From contig QZCP01000057.1 of NCBI GenBank assembly GCA_003956705.1, positions 237,837-301,836 of the forward strand: a DNA stretch of 64,000 nt. The letters run 5' to 3'. The notes below the pieces were generated by a model. It was given only the letters and a program-made list of their open reading frames with translations. It did not search any database and was not told the DNA's origin. Shown here piece after piece: positions 13,801-24,102 of the stretch (position 1 is the first letter of the stretch; every line of letters begins with the position of its first letter). Source of the stretch: Brevipalpus yothersi (taxonomy: Eukaryota > Arthropoda > Arachnida > Trombidiformes > Tenuipalpidae). Both the position numbers and the translations under genes were made by a program.

Positions 13801-15813
13801 CTAAACTGCGTCAATTGGAAAGTGAAAAAGAAGTTCTCGCTGAGCAAATTGAGGAGGAAGAGGAGAAAAAGAAAGTTCTAGAAAAGAAAATCAATGAAGT
13901 CACAGCAGCTTTCGTAGAGTACAAGAAAAAGAATGAAGAAGAGACTGATTTGTTTGCTCAAAGTGAAGAAACCAAGAAAAAACTCATGAAAGAAGTTGAA
14001 ATCCTACAAAACAAGCTGGTCGAGACCATTGGTAATGCAGATAAGTTTGAGAAGTCAAAGAAGAAGCTCCAACAGGAAGTAGAAGATCTCAATGTGGAAC
14101 TGGAAAATCAACGTTCCAAAGTATCAGATCTCGAAAAGAGGCAGCGTAAATTCGATGCTATGCTCGCTGAAGAGAAGGCTTTATCTGAAAGAATTGCAAT
14201 CGAAAGGGATAACGCTGAGCGTGAAGCTCGAGAGAAAGAGACGCGAATACTGGCTCTGCAAAGAGATCTTGCAGAGAAAGAAGATCAATACCAAGATCTT
14301 GAAAGGAAAAACTTCCTTCTCACAACGGAATTGCATGAAGTGATCAACAATCAAGGTGACACCAACAAGAATGTTCATGAGCTCGAGAAAACCAAACGAG
14401 CACTAGAGAATCAAGTTGCTGAAATGAAGACTCAAATCGAGGAGCTCGAAGATGAGCTTCAGCTCACTGAGGATGCCAAGCTGCGACTTGAGGTGAATAT
14501 GCAAGCTCTGAGAACTCAATTCGAACGCGAGTTCGCTACCCGAGAAGAGCAATCGGAAGAGAAACGTCGAACCTTATTGAAACAAATTAGAGATTTGGAA
14601 GCTGAGCTGGAAGATGAACGAAAACAACGTAATTTAGCCATCCAGTCCAAGAAAAAGCTCGAAAGTGATTACACTGAATTGGAACAGAACTATGAAGCGG
14701 CAAATAGATTGAAAGATGAAGCTAATCGGTTGTATAAGAAATTGCAATCACAAATGAAAGATTTCCAGAAAGATTCCGAGGAAACTTCTTCAATGCGAGA
14801 ATCGCTAGTAGCTCAAGCCAAAGAGTCAGAAAAGAGAGCCAAGCATCTAGAAGCTGAGCTCGTTCATTTACAGGAGGATTTGGCTAATGCAAATAAGAAC
14901 CGTCGATTAGCTGAAAGTGAACGTGATGAATTATTAGAAGAAAATGAGCAGCACGTCAGTCGCTTCTCTCTCCTACAAGAGGAGAAGAGACGACTCGAGG
15001 CCCAGTTAAGCTCTATTCAAGAAGGACTGGAAGAAGAAACAACAAATGCTGAGATTGCCATGGACAAGCTGCGTAAGAATCAATTACAAATTGAGGCATT
15101 GATAGCAGAGTTAGCCAACGAGAAAACCAATTCTCAAAAGATGGAGAATGAAAAGTCTGCCCTTGAACGACAGAACAAAGAACTAAAGGCAAAACTTCAA
15201 GAGCTTGAAAGTTCTCAGCGACAACGAACAAAAGCTACAATACAGTCTCTGGAGGCAAAATTAACTCAAATGGAAGAACAGCTCGACTTGGAAACTAAAG
15301 AAAAACAAGCGGCCAACAAGGCTGTTCGAAAATTAGAAAAGAGATTGAAGGATATCACCGTTTCCGTTGAAGAGGAGAGGCGGCACACCGATCAATTCAA
15401 AGATCAAATTGAGAAAGCTAATAATAGAATCAAACAGTATAAGCGTCAAATAGAGGAATCTGAAGAGGAATGCTCTCGAGAGCGTGCACTTCGACGAAAA
15501 GCCCAGAGAGATTTAGAAGATACGGTAGAAGCAAATGAAGCTTTAAGTCGCGAAATATCGAATCTCAAAAATAAGATAAGGTGAGTACACTACTCTGATT
15601 CTAGATCCACTTGTTATTTGAATTCATCATTATCCTAGCATTCTAATATTCTGATTTTTTTTTTCTCTTTCCAGACGTTCTGGTCCTGGAGCATCCGGCT
15701 CTTCATCTAGAACCTATCTAGGTCCCAAGCGCGGTTCGATGAGTGGCGATGGTGATGATGGCTCCATTGGCTCACCTGAAAATGACTCACCGAATGATGA
15801 AAGTCCAGCGTAG
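7802..15813 (+). CDS. zip: Non-muscle myosin II heavy chain (zipper/MYH9-10 type)
   Basis: Seven exons (7802-9406, 9467-9631, 9760-9874, 10175-10478, 11769-12732, 12939-15580, 15675-15813) splice in frame to 1,977 aa. The motor domain has the P-loop GESGAGKTENTKK (from residue 187), switch region NDNSSRFGKF, DIAGFE, and the SH2/SH1 region ending RICRQGFPNR. Then come IQ motifs (about NFQAMCRGWLARR and IIQRNCAAYLKLRNW) and about 1,050 residues of coiled coil, one exon covering most of it. The non-helical tail is rich in Gly/Ser/Asp. The sequence around [20 protein letters not shown] and WWRLYTKVKPLLQV matches non-muscle rather than sarcomeric myosin. Role: actin-based contractility, cytokinesis and morphogenesis as a filament-forming dimer with two light chains. 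The largest intron is 1,290 bp (10479-11768) with no gene seen in it. AATAAA at about 16014-16019 is a candidate poly(A) signal. Confidence 0.95.
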
Positions 15814-16408
15814 AGAAATTTTTATTCTCTAATCAATCAAACTTTATAAAGTTCTTGTCCCAAGACCTATAGAATGTTCTATAACTATCCAGATTATCAC
15901 TTCATTTGCAAGTTCCATCACCATTCCGGAAATCTTTTTCGAAATTCGGCCTTATTTTTATATATTTACGAATTCTAGATGAATCAAAAAGGAGCATGTT
16001 CAAGTGAGAGTCCAAATAAATTTTTAATTTAAAACATAACCACTCGAATCAATTTTATTCACCACAATCCAACCATATCCAAGAATAGATCATATTGTTT
16101 CCAGTTCCGCGTGAAGCTCAAAGAGGCGCTCAGAATCACTTTTTCGTTGCGCCTTCAAAACTATTCAAAGAATCTGATGAAATGAGCAGTTTGTTTACAT
16201 CCACTTTTGCCGCCAATACAGCATGTCATGATGACAGTGTCATCATTTGAAACAAACGCTGACAACGTTGTGTGTGGAGATGCTTATTTAATCCAAGTGT
16301 GTGTGTGAATCATTTTGATGGAATTATGTGATAATTGAGCTGTGATTGTTTGATTTGTGACACAGATACCTGTGTCTGTGATTTGTGAATGCGTTGGTGT
16401 ATGATTCA
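15814..16408. other. Intergenic: myosin 3' UTR and Rad17 5' flank
   Basis: About 600 bp. The first 200 bp carry the myosin 3' UTR with a probable poly(A) signal near 16014. The remainder is the Rad17 upstream region with no feature recognised. Confidence 0.5.
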
Positions 16409-18411
16409 ATGGTTCTTATGATGTCAAAAGATAATAAAAATAATAAGAATCCACCCAAACCGTCAACCTCTCGAGGAGATCTGATGACTAGAGGATTGTC
16501 ATTCATAAGTGATATGAAATATAAGAAAAGGAAGATGGCTCCAATTAGAACCAGTTCAGATGATCTTTCATCACTGCCACATGCTTCCACTAGTTCAAAT
16601 GTGATTGATTCAGTTCCTCTGTGTGAAAAAATTGCGCCTACAACCAGAAAAGATTTGATAGTTCATCCAAAGAAAATCAAAGAGGTAGCAGATTGGTTGG
16701 AATCGGTCTATGATGATGGTAAACAAGCTTCTCGGGTAAGTCACATCAAATTGTTATTGATGATCGACTGTAATATTTCTTTCCATGCCAGTGAATCTAA
16801 GTGATTCTTTTTTCACTCTATCATGAACTGATAACGATCACAACATCATATTCTTAATATGCCAATCCTTTCAATTACATGTTTCAGGATTTATTCCTAA
16901 TTTTAACTGGGCCCTCAGGATCAGGAAAGACAACCACTCTGAAGATTCTCGCCAAAGATTATAATATTGAGGTTGTTGAGTATAAAGATCCTATGTACAT
17001 CAAAGATGTGTTTGTTGCGGACATTATCGATGAGAATGCGGTGGGAAACAATAGAGCCTATTCAGATCATGTTGACAATCAGAGTCAAATAAAAAACATC
17101 AAGAGTTTTTTCATGGAAACAAACACTTTTTTCAATAAGAAATCTCAAAAAAGACTCATAATTGTGAAAGAAATACCTGCAACTCTTCAGAGTAATCCCG
17201 AAAGTTATCAAGACGTTTGGCTGAATTACAAGAAAAGATTTCGAAAAACTGGTGCACCCATCGTTTTAATGTTCACAACAGATTACCTTGAAGACAAATT
17301 GATCAGTCGGCTGTTCCCAATTTCTAAAGGCCTTGGTCCCGTGAAGATTATTCGTTTTAATGCTATGACTCAAAATCAAACGACGAAGTTTTTGTCCAAA
17401 AAAGTTAGTCGCTTGAATCCAGCCGCCATTCAAGATATTATCCGAGGAGATAAATGTGATTTGAGATCTATGGTAAATTCTGTGGAGCTAAAGTTTGAAT
17501 CATCTACTGTCCATGACAAATTGACTGGTAGACCGGCGAAGAAAAGGAAAACTTCATCAACAGTTAGAGGCTCTGAAAGTGGCAAGATAACTGATCGAGA
17601 TCAATTATTAGATGTTCACCACTTTGTAGCCAAAATTCTCTACGCTAAGCGAGATTTTCACAAAATGCCATCAATTCGTCTCCCTTCTCATCTCAAAAAA
17701 TTCGAGAGAAAACCACTTGTAGAAGATCCATGTCGACTTGTGGAAAATTCGCCTATTGGATCAGAAAGATTGCTTCTCTATCTCTATGAAAATTACACTC
17801 ATTTTTGCGCCGACATTCATCATGCTCCTCTTGCTATGGATTGGCTAAGCATCGCAGATTCACTCAGGGCTGAAAATCCTGAATCCGATTCATCCTTAGA
17901 AGAATATCGATCTATCGTAGCCACAGCCGGTTTGATGTTTAGCCTATGTCCTGAGAAACCAGCCCAAGTGAGGCAGAAGGGTAGATTTGAACTTAAGTAT
18001 CATACCCTTGATCGAAATTCTTCGAGTAAGATGGAAGCAGTAAGGAAAGATCTCAACTTGGCCATTTATCCGAAGAAATGGGGTGATGAATTTACAGCGA
18101 ATGAGAGTGGTGGAGGAATCTACAACGCTCATGGATTCCACACTCCTCGAAATTTATTGCTAGATATTTTACCATATCTCTCAGTGATGAAATCACATTC
18201 CCATCCTGAGCTACGAAAAAAATACGATGAACGAATTCTTTCTCACTCCAAATTTGGTGGTATTGGAGGCTCTTCTCGAGAACTTTTCGCACGCCGTTCT
18301 CGGATGAGACACTCTCCTGGATTTACACCGAGCAACGATATTAAGTTGGTGAATGTTGTAGATAATGAGGATTTGGGTACATTTATAGACTCTGATCCAG
18401 ATGATTTTTAA
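16409..18411 (+). CDS. Rad17: Checkpoint clamp loader subunit Rad17
   Basis: Two exons (16409-16735 and 16888-18411) give 616 aa; human Rad17 is a little longer. Exon 1 is basic and Ser-rich and ends with the family's helix before the ATPase (KKIKEVADWLESVYDD). Exon 2 opens with Walker A, LILTGPSGSGKTTTLKILAK (residues about 114-133). Further family matches are RLPSHLKKFERKPLVEDP and NYTHFCADI. The C-terminus is acidic (SDPDDF). Known role: with Rfc2-5 it loads the 9-1-1 clamp at damaged DNA to activate ATR signalling. At the expected Walker B position the sequence is RLIIVKEIP, where the family usually has an acidic pair; only the second position is acidic. The first in-frame ATG after an upstream GTG frame is 16409; ATGs at 16418 and 16421 are alternatives. 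The gene runs tail-to-tail toward the left-arm ORC4 copy. Confidence 0.88.
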
Positions 18412-18519
18412 AGTCATTTCTTCTGTTATTAATACATCGATTGAATTTGTATATAATCTTGACAAACAATTGTCGCGAAATTTTTCAGTTATCTCATTCA
18501 AACTAACAGTCTCAAGTTT
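18412..18519. other. Rad17 3' flank up to the receptor pseudogene
   Basis: Short AT-rich 3' flank. Homology to the glutamate receptor gene (on the opposite strand) becomes recognisable from about 18520. Confidence 0.4.
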
Positions 18520-18988
18520 TTTCGAGCTTCTCTCATAGCCTGTTTTCTGATTCGGCTATCGTTTATTTGATACCTGAAGAACATTTTTCCCGGGTAGATT
18601 GAGAATGCCTTCAGTTGGTCTGCAAGTGAGTTGATCAGTCTCTCGTTTGGCAATTTGGTAGACTCTTTACACTAAATTTTGTCTCGTTCGTGTTGGATTG
18701 CTTCCTCTTTCCTCTGAAAACTAGCCTGTTCATGAAAAATTGATAGTCTGTTTCATGTATTCTTCCCCATGTTCATTGAGGGGTCACATACACAAGAAAA
18801 TTTGATCAATTTGATAGACAACTTTTTCTATTGTTAATAAGGCAACAAGATTCGCTGTATAAGATGAGGGCAAGGTGAAGAAGTACTAGATTACAGCGAT
18901 TGTTCGACTAGACATTGATCTGGAATAAAAAATGTTCGAATAAATAATTGTTCATGCACAGATCATGAAGATTATCACTTACTTGATC
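18520..18988 (-). pseudogene. Degenerate glutamate receptor fragment B (M3 exon through S2 domain)
   Basis: Read on the minus strand, this aligns with the intact receptor gene at about 30531-31120. It starts in the intron after the pore exon (CAAGTAAGTGATAATC). It then covers the M3 exon (TCAATGTCTAGTCGAACAAT, SYTAN region near 18850). After that come fragments matching the S2 lobe, including the TEGIL-L--KNVLQ segment at about 18580-18620. The M3 exon part is roughly 90% identical but has a stop (CTGG to CTAG) and a deletion of about 10 bp. The S2 part is about 70-75% identical with many frameshifts. It cannot encode a receptor. It lies directly downstream of the left-arm ORC4 copy, in the same orientation; the join at 18988-18992 carries TTGAT microhomology. 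Confidence 0.8.
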
Positions 18989-19042
18989 AAGAAAAATCAA
19001 CTGAATTCAGTAAATACGAAGTCATCTATGGAAAATTTCAGG

Positions 19043-20221
19043 TTAAAGATGAAGTTTCTTGAGATCGTCAAATTTTGTGGGTAAATCGTCCCTAGTTTTG
19101 ATAATTTCTTCAATCTGGCCATGTGATACATTTAATGATAATAGGGTCCAATCTGATATATAAGTTGCTGTGGATCGTTGCATTGATGAACCGTTGCCAA
19201 GAATCAATAAACCGTATTCAACCAATCGATGTAAGGCAAAATTACAAAGTTTTTGTGAACAAATGATCGGAGAGGGGATGTTAACCAGTAGAGGATAAAG
19301 ATCAACCGGTTGAAATTGAATGCATCTCTTGAAATAGCATCGATATGAGATGGTCACAATGATTGCTAATTCCATGAGTGTAAGAGATTTGAGTGCATCA
19401 ATTTTGCGATCATTTGAGGGAAATTGAATAATTGCACAATTTTTTTTACTCTTTCCTCGAGGTTTTGAATTATCTTTAGCCAGTGCAAGTCGCAAAGAAT
19501 TCCAATTGACCAGCAGTTCTGTTAAGAAGCGTTTCAATTCTCTTGGCGTACGAGATATACCATATTGACGGGTCAAGAGAGGTCGTAAAAGATCCATGTC
19601 AATGGTTGAGTCCAAAAGTGTATTAACATATGATACATATTCGTCGAGAGTGTTGAAAGGTGATAAAATTTTTAAGATAGTTGCAGCATTCATACGAGAT
19701 CGGACACGTTTCTCGCAATAGTCCAGGCAGTCATGCTTAGCGGTTATACCAATGATACACATTCCTTGGACAAATTGTAGAGCATCGAAAAGTGTGTACA
19801 ATAATGTCTGCTGATGGCGACAGAATATATCAAACTCATTTAGTATAAATATGAAACTTTTTTTTATCCCAGAGGAACATTTTTCTTGTAAAACTTGGCC
19901 AACATGAGAAGATGATCTAAGATCCATTTCCAATTCATGGCCGATCACATTGAGAGCTGCCGCATCAGTTGGATGAAGTAGGCCATCCAATCGAATTAAA
20001 TAATAATGACGATTACCTCTTGAAATATTCAATTTTTGTAGACATGAGTTGAGGAGAGTTCGTTTGCCAGAGCCACGCCATCCATGGATAATTACAGCAC
20101 TTGATTCTTGCTCCTTAATAGCTCGACCAAGTTTTTCCAACAACATTTGTCGCTCTTTCTCATAGCCAATCAAGTGATGATCATCGATGGTCAAATTAAT
20201 TCGTTTGATGAGACGCTCCAT
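19043..20221 (-). CDS. Orc4: ORC4, left-arm copy (5'-truncated, frame intact)
   Basis: This is a 392-aa frame from the ATG at 20221, single exon, about 96% identical in protein to the right-arm ORC4 with no indels or stops (about 15 differences in 392 residues). It has the same ATPase landmarks: GWRGSGKRT, FILNEFDIF, then CEKRVRSRM and a C-terminal winged-helix region. Role if expressed: origin recognition complex subunit. It lacks the first 12 codons of the right copy, its 5' flank and its presumed promoter. Instead it is joined in frame at 20245/20246 to NIFK exon 3, so the open frame extends upstream to 20371. In the first 280 or so codons I count about two dozen synonymous against about nine amino-acid changes versus the right copy. 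That suggests past selection on the protein. Whether it is now transcribed is unknown; it may be a young pseudogene. Confidence 0.65.
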   Translation of the reverse strand: MERLIKRINLTIDDHHLIGYEKERQMLLEKLGRAIKEQESSAVIIHGWRGSGKRTLLNSCLQKLNISRGNRHYYLIRLDGLLHPTDAAALNVIGHELEMDLRSSSHVGQVLQEKCSSGIKKSFIFILNEFDIFCRHQQTLLYTLFDALQFVQGMCIIGITAKHDCLDYCEKRVRSRMNAATILKILSPFNTLDEYVSYVNTLLDSTIDMDLLRPLLTRQYGISRTPRELKRFLTELLVNWNSLRLALAKDNSKPRGKSKKNCAIIQFPSNDRKIDALKSLTLMELAIIVTISYRCYFKRCIQFQPVDLYPLLVNIPSPIICSQKLCNFALHRLVEYGLLILGNGSSMQRSTATYISDWTLLSLNVSHGQIEEIIKTRDDLPTKFDDLKKLHL

Positions 20222-20245
20222 CGTCTCCTCATCAAGTGAGGGAAG

Positions 20246-20675
20246 TTTCGTTCTATGCATCTGAACACTACTTGAAGGTAATCTTTTTCGGCAATGGAAC
20301 ACTTCCGTTGACAATTGGTCAGGTGGAACAACTTTACCTACAGATGAACAAATACATGTATTGTCAATCAAAATCTCACATTAAATTCAATTCCAAAACT
20401 TACATTACAAAATTCGTTCGAGCATTGAATAATTATTCATAGTTTGAGCCACTATTTTGGCCACTTCTTCGTGAACAAGTTCGATGAAAGCGATACCCTT
20501 ACTCTTGGTTGTCTACAGATAAGTTATGAGATATGATAAACATTAGAGATACCATCAAAACCAAACGACCACTCTTCAGCTCACCTTTCTGTTTCGCCGT
20601 AATCTAGTAATCGTAATCTTTCTCATAAAAACCATGAGGAACATTTTTCACCAGAACAACTCCTCGTTGAGACAT
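20246..20675 (-). pseudogene. NIFK remnant (exons 1, 2 and part of 3) fused to ORC4
   Basis: The minus strand from the ATG at 20675 matches right-arm NIFK exon 1 (MSQRGVVLVKNVPHGF). It then has a net deletion of about 32 bp that removes much of the RRM core and shifts the frame. Exon 2 is present (TTKSKGIAFIE-VHEEVAK) but its last Lys codon AAA has become the stop TAA near 20405. The first 30 or so codons of exon 3 (KVVPPDQL...VQMH) survive and run straight into ORC4 at 20245/20246. About 970 bp of the right-arm arrangement, the rest of NIFK and the NIFK-ORC4 gap, are missing. NIFK function is therefore lost in this copy. Confidence 0.85.
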
Positions 20676-21330
20676 TGTTGCAAAACCGTACTCAATAGAG
20701 CTTGATCCCACTGGCAGTCACAATCAAACAAAACAATCAAGGTACACCAATCACCCCAATTAAATTAGGATTGCACACCCTAATTGCCCAGAATTGATAA
20801 ATTATGACAAGATTGAAATTTAGAGTTCAATTTAAATAAAACATGCTGCCGTACTTTTAATTGCACGCTTTTCACTTGCAAACATGATGACATTCAAGAG
20901 GAGCGCCAATTTTGAATGTGTACACCTTGGCCTGTAAACTTTTTGGACAGATTCTAATTTGATCATGATTCATAAAACTCCTTGGATATTGGACAATTGA
21001 GTCTGGAAATGAAGAATAAAGTCTTTAAGAACGAACAGAAGGATGATGATTATCCTGTCCATGATTTTGCAAGTTATTACAAATTATAATTTTCGATTCG
21101 ATATAACTGATGTAATTAGAGAAGCCTAGGGATGAAGATCGATAATTTGCTCTACATTTTTGCTCAGATCATTGATCAATCGGGATAGAAAACCAAGACC
21201 AATTGATTAAAATTCAGTTTTGATCAATAGAATAAGGAGAAAATTTTGCTAGCACCCAATAAAAAAGAGGTAAAGAAGCTTAAAATGAATGCTGAATGCA
21301 TATCTGTTGAAGGAAAGAGAGAAAAAGAAT
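20676..21330. other. Left-arm spacer between NIFK remnant and 5S gene
   Basis: About 655 bp, collinear with the right-arm spacer 32472-33114 and roughly 90% identical. No gene seen. Part of it must have held the NIFK promoter. Confidence 0.6.
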
Positions 21331-21448
21331 GTCTGCAACACCGGGGGTTCCCAAGTGGTCTCCCTCCCAAGTACTAACACGGCCCAACGTTGCTTATCTT
21401 CAGAGATCGGACGGGATCTGGAGTTCTCAACGTGGTATGGTCGCAGAC
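21331..21448 (-). rRNA. 5S ribosomal RNA (left-arm copy)
   Basis: 118 nt on the minus strand, starting GTCTGCGACCATACCACG and ending GGTGTTGCAGAC. The two ends can pair over about nine bases as helix I. It contains the conserved CCGATCTCTGAAGATAAGCA and the TTAGTACTTGGGAGGGAGAC blocks that act as internal promoter elements (box A, box C) for TFIIIA/Pol III. It differs from the right-arm copy at one base I can see (CCGTG here, CCGGG there), which would put a mismatch in the helix formed with CCCGG near the 3' end. The downstream T run is TTCTTTTT (five Ts), weaker than in the other copy. Confidence 0.93.
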
Positions 21449-21763
21449 AAACTCTGTGGAACTCAATTAGAATGTGATAAATGATTTGGAAAAGTTTCAC
21501 GCGCGGCTTCATTCCCGAACGATTCTTCCTCTTAGAAGGAATGCTTCTCAAAATGGAATTTTGCATGATTGGAAACAACAAGCAGCTACTTGTGAATTTG
21601 GAAGAAAATTCCTATGTTGCTACTTTGGTGTACAAGTGTGGAATCATGAGTTGTTTCCAGAATCATTTGTTCTTGAATAGTATCAGTCTCATCCGCAGGT
21701 TTGATTGCACGTGATTGAAGGCACGTGAGATCAAGAATATATAAGAACGAAAATGCAACCATA
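21449..21763. other. Left-arm spacer between 5S gene and receptor fragment A
   Basis: Collinear with right-arm 31759-32353, but lacking about 300 bp present there (31842-32141). The join is at AAATGATTCTGGAAACAACT. No coding content. Confidence 0.6.
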
Positions 21764-22440
21764 ACCAATCTCCTTTTGATATGCCAAATCTTTAGCATCT
21801 TCAATTGGATAGACAACTTTTTCTACTGTTAAGAAGGCAGCAAGATTCGCTGTATAAGATGAGATCATGATCAACGTGAAGAAGTACCAGATTGCAGCGA
21901 TTGTTCGACTAGACATTGATCTAGAATAAAAAAATGTGAGTAATTAGAATGAATAATTGCTCATACACAGATCATATCAAGATTATCACTTACTTTGGTG
22001 TCAAATCAGATCCTTGTTGCATAAGTGATCCGATTGTGAACCAAAAGCTGTTCAACAAACTGAATTCATTTTCCAACACTTGATCATCTTGACGACATGG
22101 ATGCGGATTGTCCCATTCGTATGGTGATAAACGACCAACAACAAATAGAATAACACTGACTCCAACATAGGCACCCCCAACGTACACCCAGACCACCATG
22201 GAGAATGGTGAGAGGAAAGAAAATAATTTTTTTAGTTTGTTTCCGGAACAGAATACTGATAACAGTATTCATAAATGGGTAGCTAAAACCAACTGCATCC
22301 TGTCTTCTGGACATTATTATTAGATCGGAAACAACCTTATCAGCATCACTACAGATGGTTTTAAAGAGATCGAGAAGAAGGAGCAAAAGTTTTCATCCCA
22401 TATTTGATTCTCTGCATTGTTAACGATGATAAATCTCACT
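21764..22440 (-). pseudogene. Glutamate receptor fragment A (S1 end, M1, pore, M3)
   Basis: On the minus strand this matches the intact receptor at about 30150-30778. The M1-pore exon portion (21990-22199, MVVWVYVGGAYVGV to GSLMQQGSDLTPK) has only about three differences in 210 bases. The M3 exon (to GYGCI) is identical over about 165 bases, and the intron between them is about 90% identical. At 21763/21764 it jumps about 980 bp ahead in the right-arm order, losing the S2 lobe, M4 and stop codon. Upstream of about 22230 similarity falls to roughly 75-80%. There, 8-9 bases matching GTTACCAC are missing and the frame is shifted. It cannot make a working channel. Confidence 0.85.
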
Positions 22441-24102
22441 CTGAATATGCACTTGTACAGCCAGCAATAGGCCCGACAAAGTATCTGTTTCTATTTGCAA
22501 CCCATACATGGACTATGATAAAATCAAATCACGACGAGCCTCCGTGAAACATGTCCAAGTACAAAGAGAATCAGAGAGATGAGAAACTATTTGCTCTGGA
22601 TGCTTCACTATAACGGTATATTTGTTCATCACTTCACAATGCAGAGAGAGAGAGAGAGAGAAAAGTTATACAGCAGTAGCATTGGAGGTGTGTGGATTGG
22701 TAATAGATAATTTTTGCTCAAGTGTTTGGGTAAACATTGTGTGGTGCAGAGTGATTAAAGAATAAACTTTTTCATCCTCCAAAATTAGTGCACAATAAAT
22801 AATCGATAATCGATATAGCAATCAACTGTAATGCACCTTAATTCTCACAGTGTATTCTCATGATCAGCACGAGGATTGAGCATCGAGCATCAGCGACCAG
22901 CATCAGGAGGTGTGTCAATGTTGATACCTCGCCTCTTGGATATGTTTACCTTCACAACAAGAGAGTTGCTCTTGTTGATGTGTTTGTGTGTGTGTGATTA
23001 CATTTTTGATGATCATTTGTGATCATTTTCATTAGTCAATGATAATTGTGTATGATCCTGTTACTATCCACACTTTTTGATATCTTTACAGCCCGATTGA
23101 AAGGCGTTTTCAAAGAATGTGTGTCAGTTTATTGGGATGTTGCAAGTTGAATGTATTTATCATCATGATGATGAACATTTGGAAGTGAACACTTGCAAGC
23201 GGTTTGGTGTTAATTGATTTCTTCTCAAAACATATGTGTTGAGTAAAGTTATCAATATTCTGTGTTAATGTATATTTTTCTGTTTATTTTACCGAAAATT
23301 TTCTGGTGGTAAAGGATTATCTCTATTTTGTGGTAATTATTATCAGATCTTTGAGTTATCGATTGATTGGATCAAAGGAAAGCTACTACTGCACACAGGA
23401 AGAGCAAGTGAAAACATCAATCAAGATAATAATCATTGCCAAAGTATTGCTCTCTGTTTGTTTAAAGTGATCTTCTTCTCTTCATCAAGAGAGGAGGTTT
23501 TTCATTCATCGATTATTTCTTCTTTCACTTCTTCATCTTCTTCTTTGACTGTCAACAGGTATGAAGACAATCAATGTGATAATCATCACCGGTATCAAGA
23601 GTGTCTCTTGCTCTTGGAGATTATGAGAGCTAATTTTCTTTCTTTTCTCTTTCAATCCAGCTTGATTGATCGACCATCTTTCAATTTGTCACCATGTGCC
23701 TTATTGGGAACAGTCCGTAACATTGTTCTATATACACACACATACAGATTTTATCTCACAATCTGACAGAATCTTCACATCTTTTGTCCCAGAATCTCCT
23801 CATTGATATGTACACTTCAAATTGGTCCCAGCAATGTTGTTCAGATTATACTGTCAACTGATGCCTTTTGAGACTGATTTTGAACGGGACCAGAATCTCG
23901 TTCTTTATTATATGATCAACTACTTCATTTGACTGCAACCATCTGGTCACTTTGATTGCTTATTGTAATCTCTACCATCATTTTCCATTCAACAGAATTT
24001 GATGGAAAATCATCTGTTTTAATTGAGTCATTTAAACCACCGTGTTACACTTACATATCAGCCGTATAGTTTCAATATTGGCCACCTATACAATTCATCA
24101 TA
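22441..24102. other. Intergenic spacer and SLC37 5' flank
   Basis: About 1.66 kb with no credible gene. Receptor-like similarity fades beyond about 22440; a weak further match is possible up to about 22600 but not certain. It contains a (GA)n tract at 22643-22662. The final kilobase may include leader sequence of the transporter gene. Confidence 0.4.
22643..22662. repeat. (GA)n microsatellite
   Basis: Short GA repeat in the spacer between the duplication arms. Confidence 0.85.

Noticed and set aside
7802..15813. Muscle (sarcomeric) myosin heavy chain
   Set aside because: The neck region (WWRLYTKVKPLLQV), the [20 protein letters not shown] block and the Gly/Ser tail fit non-muscle myosin II.
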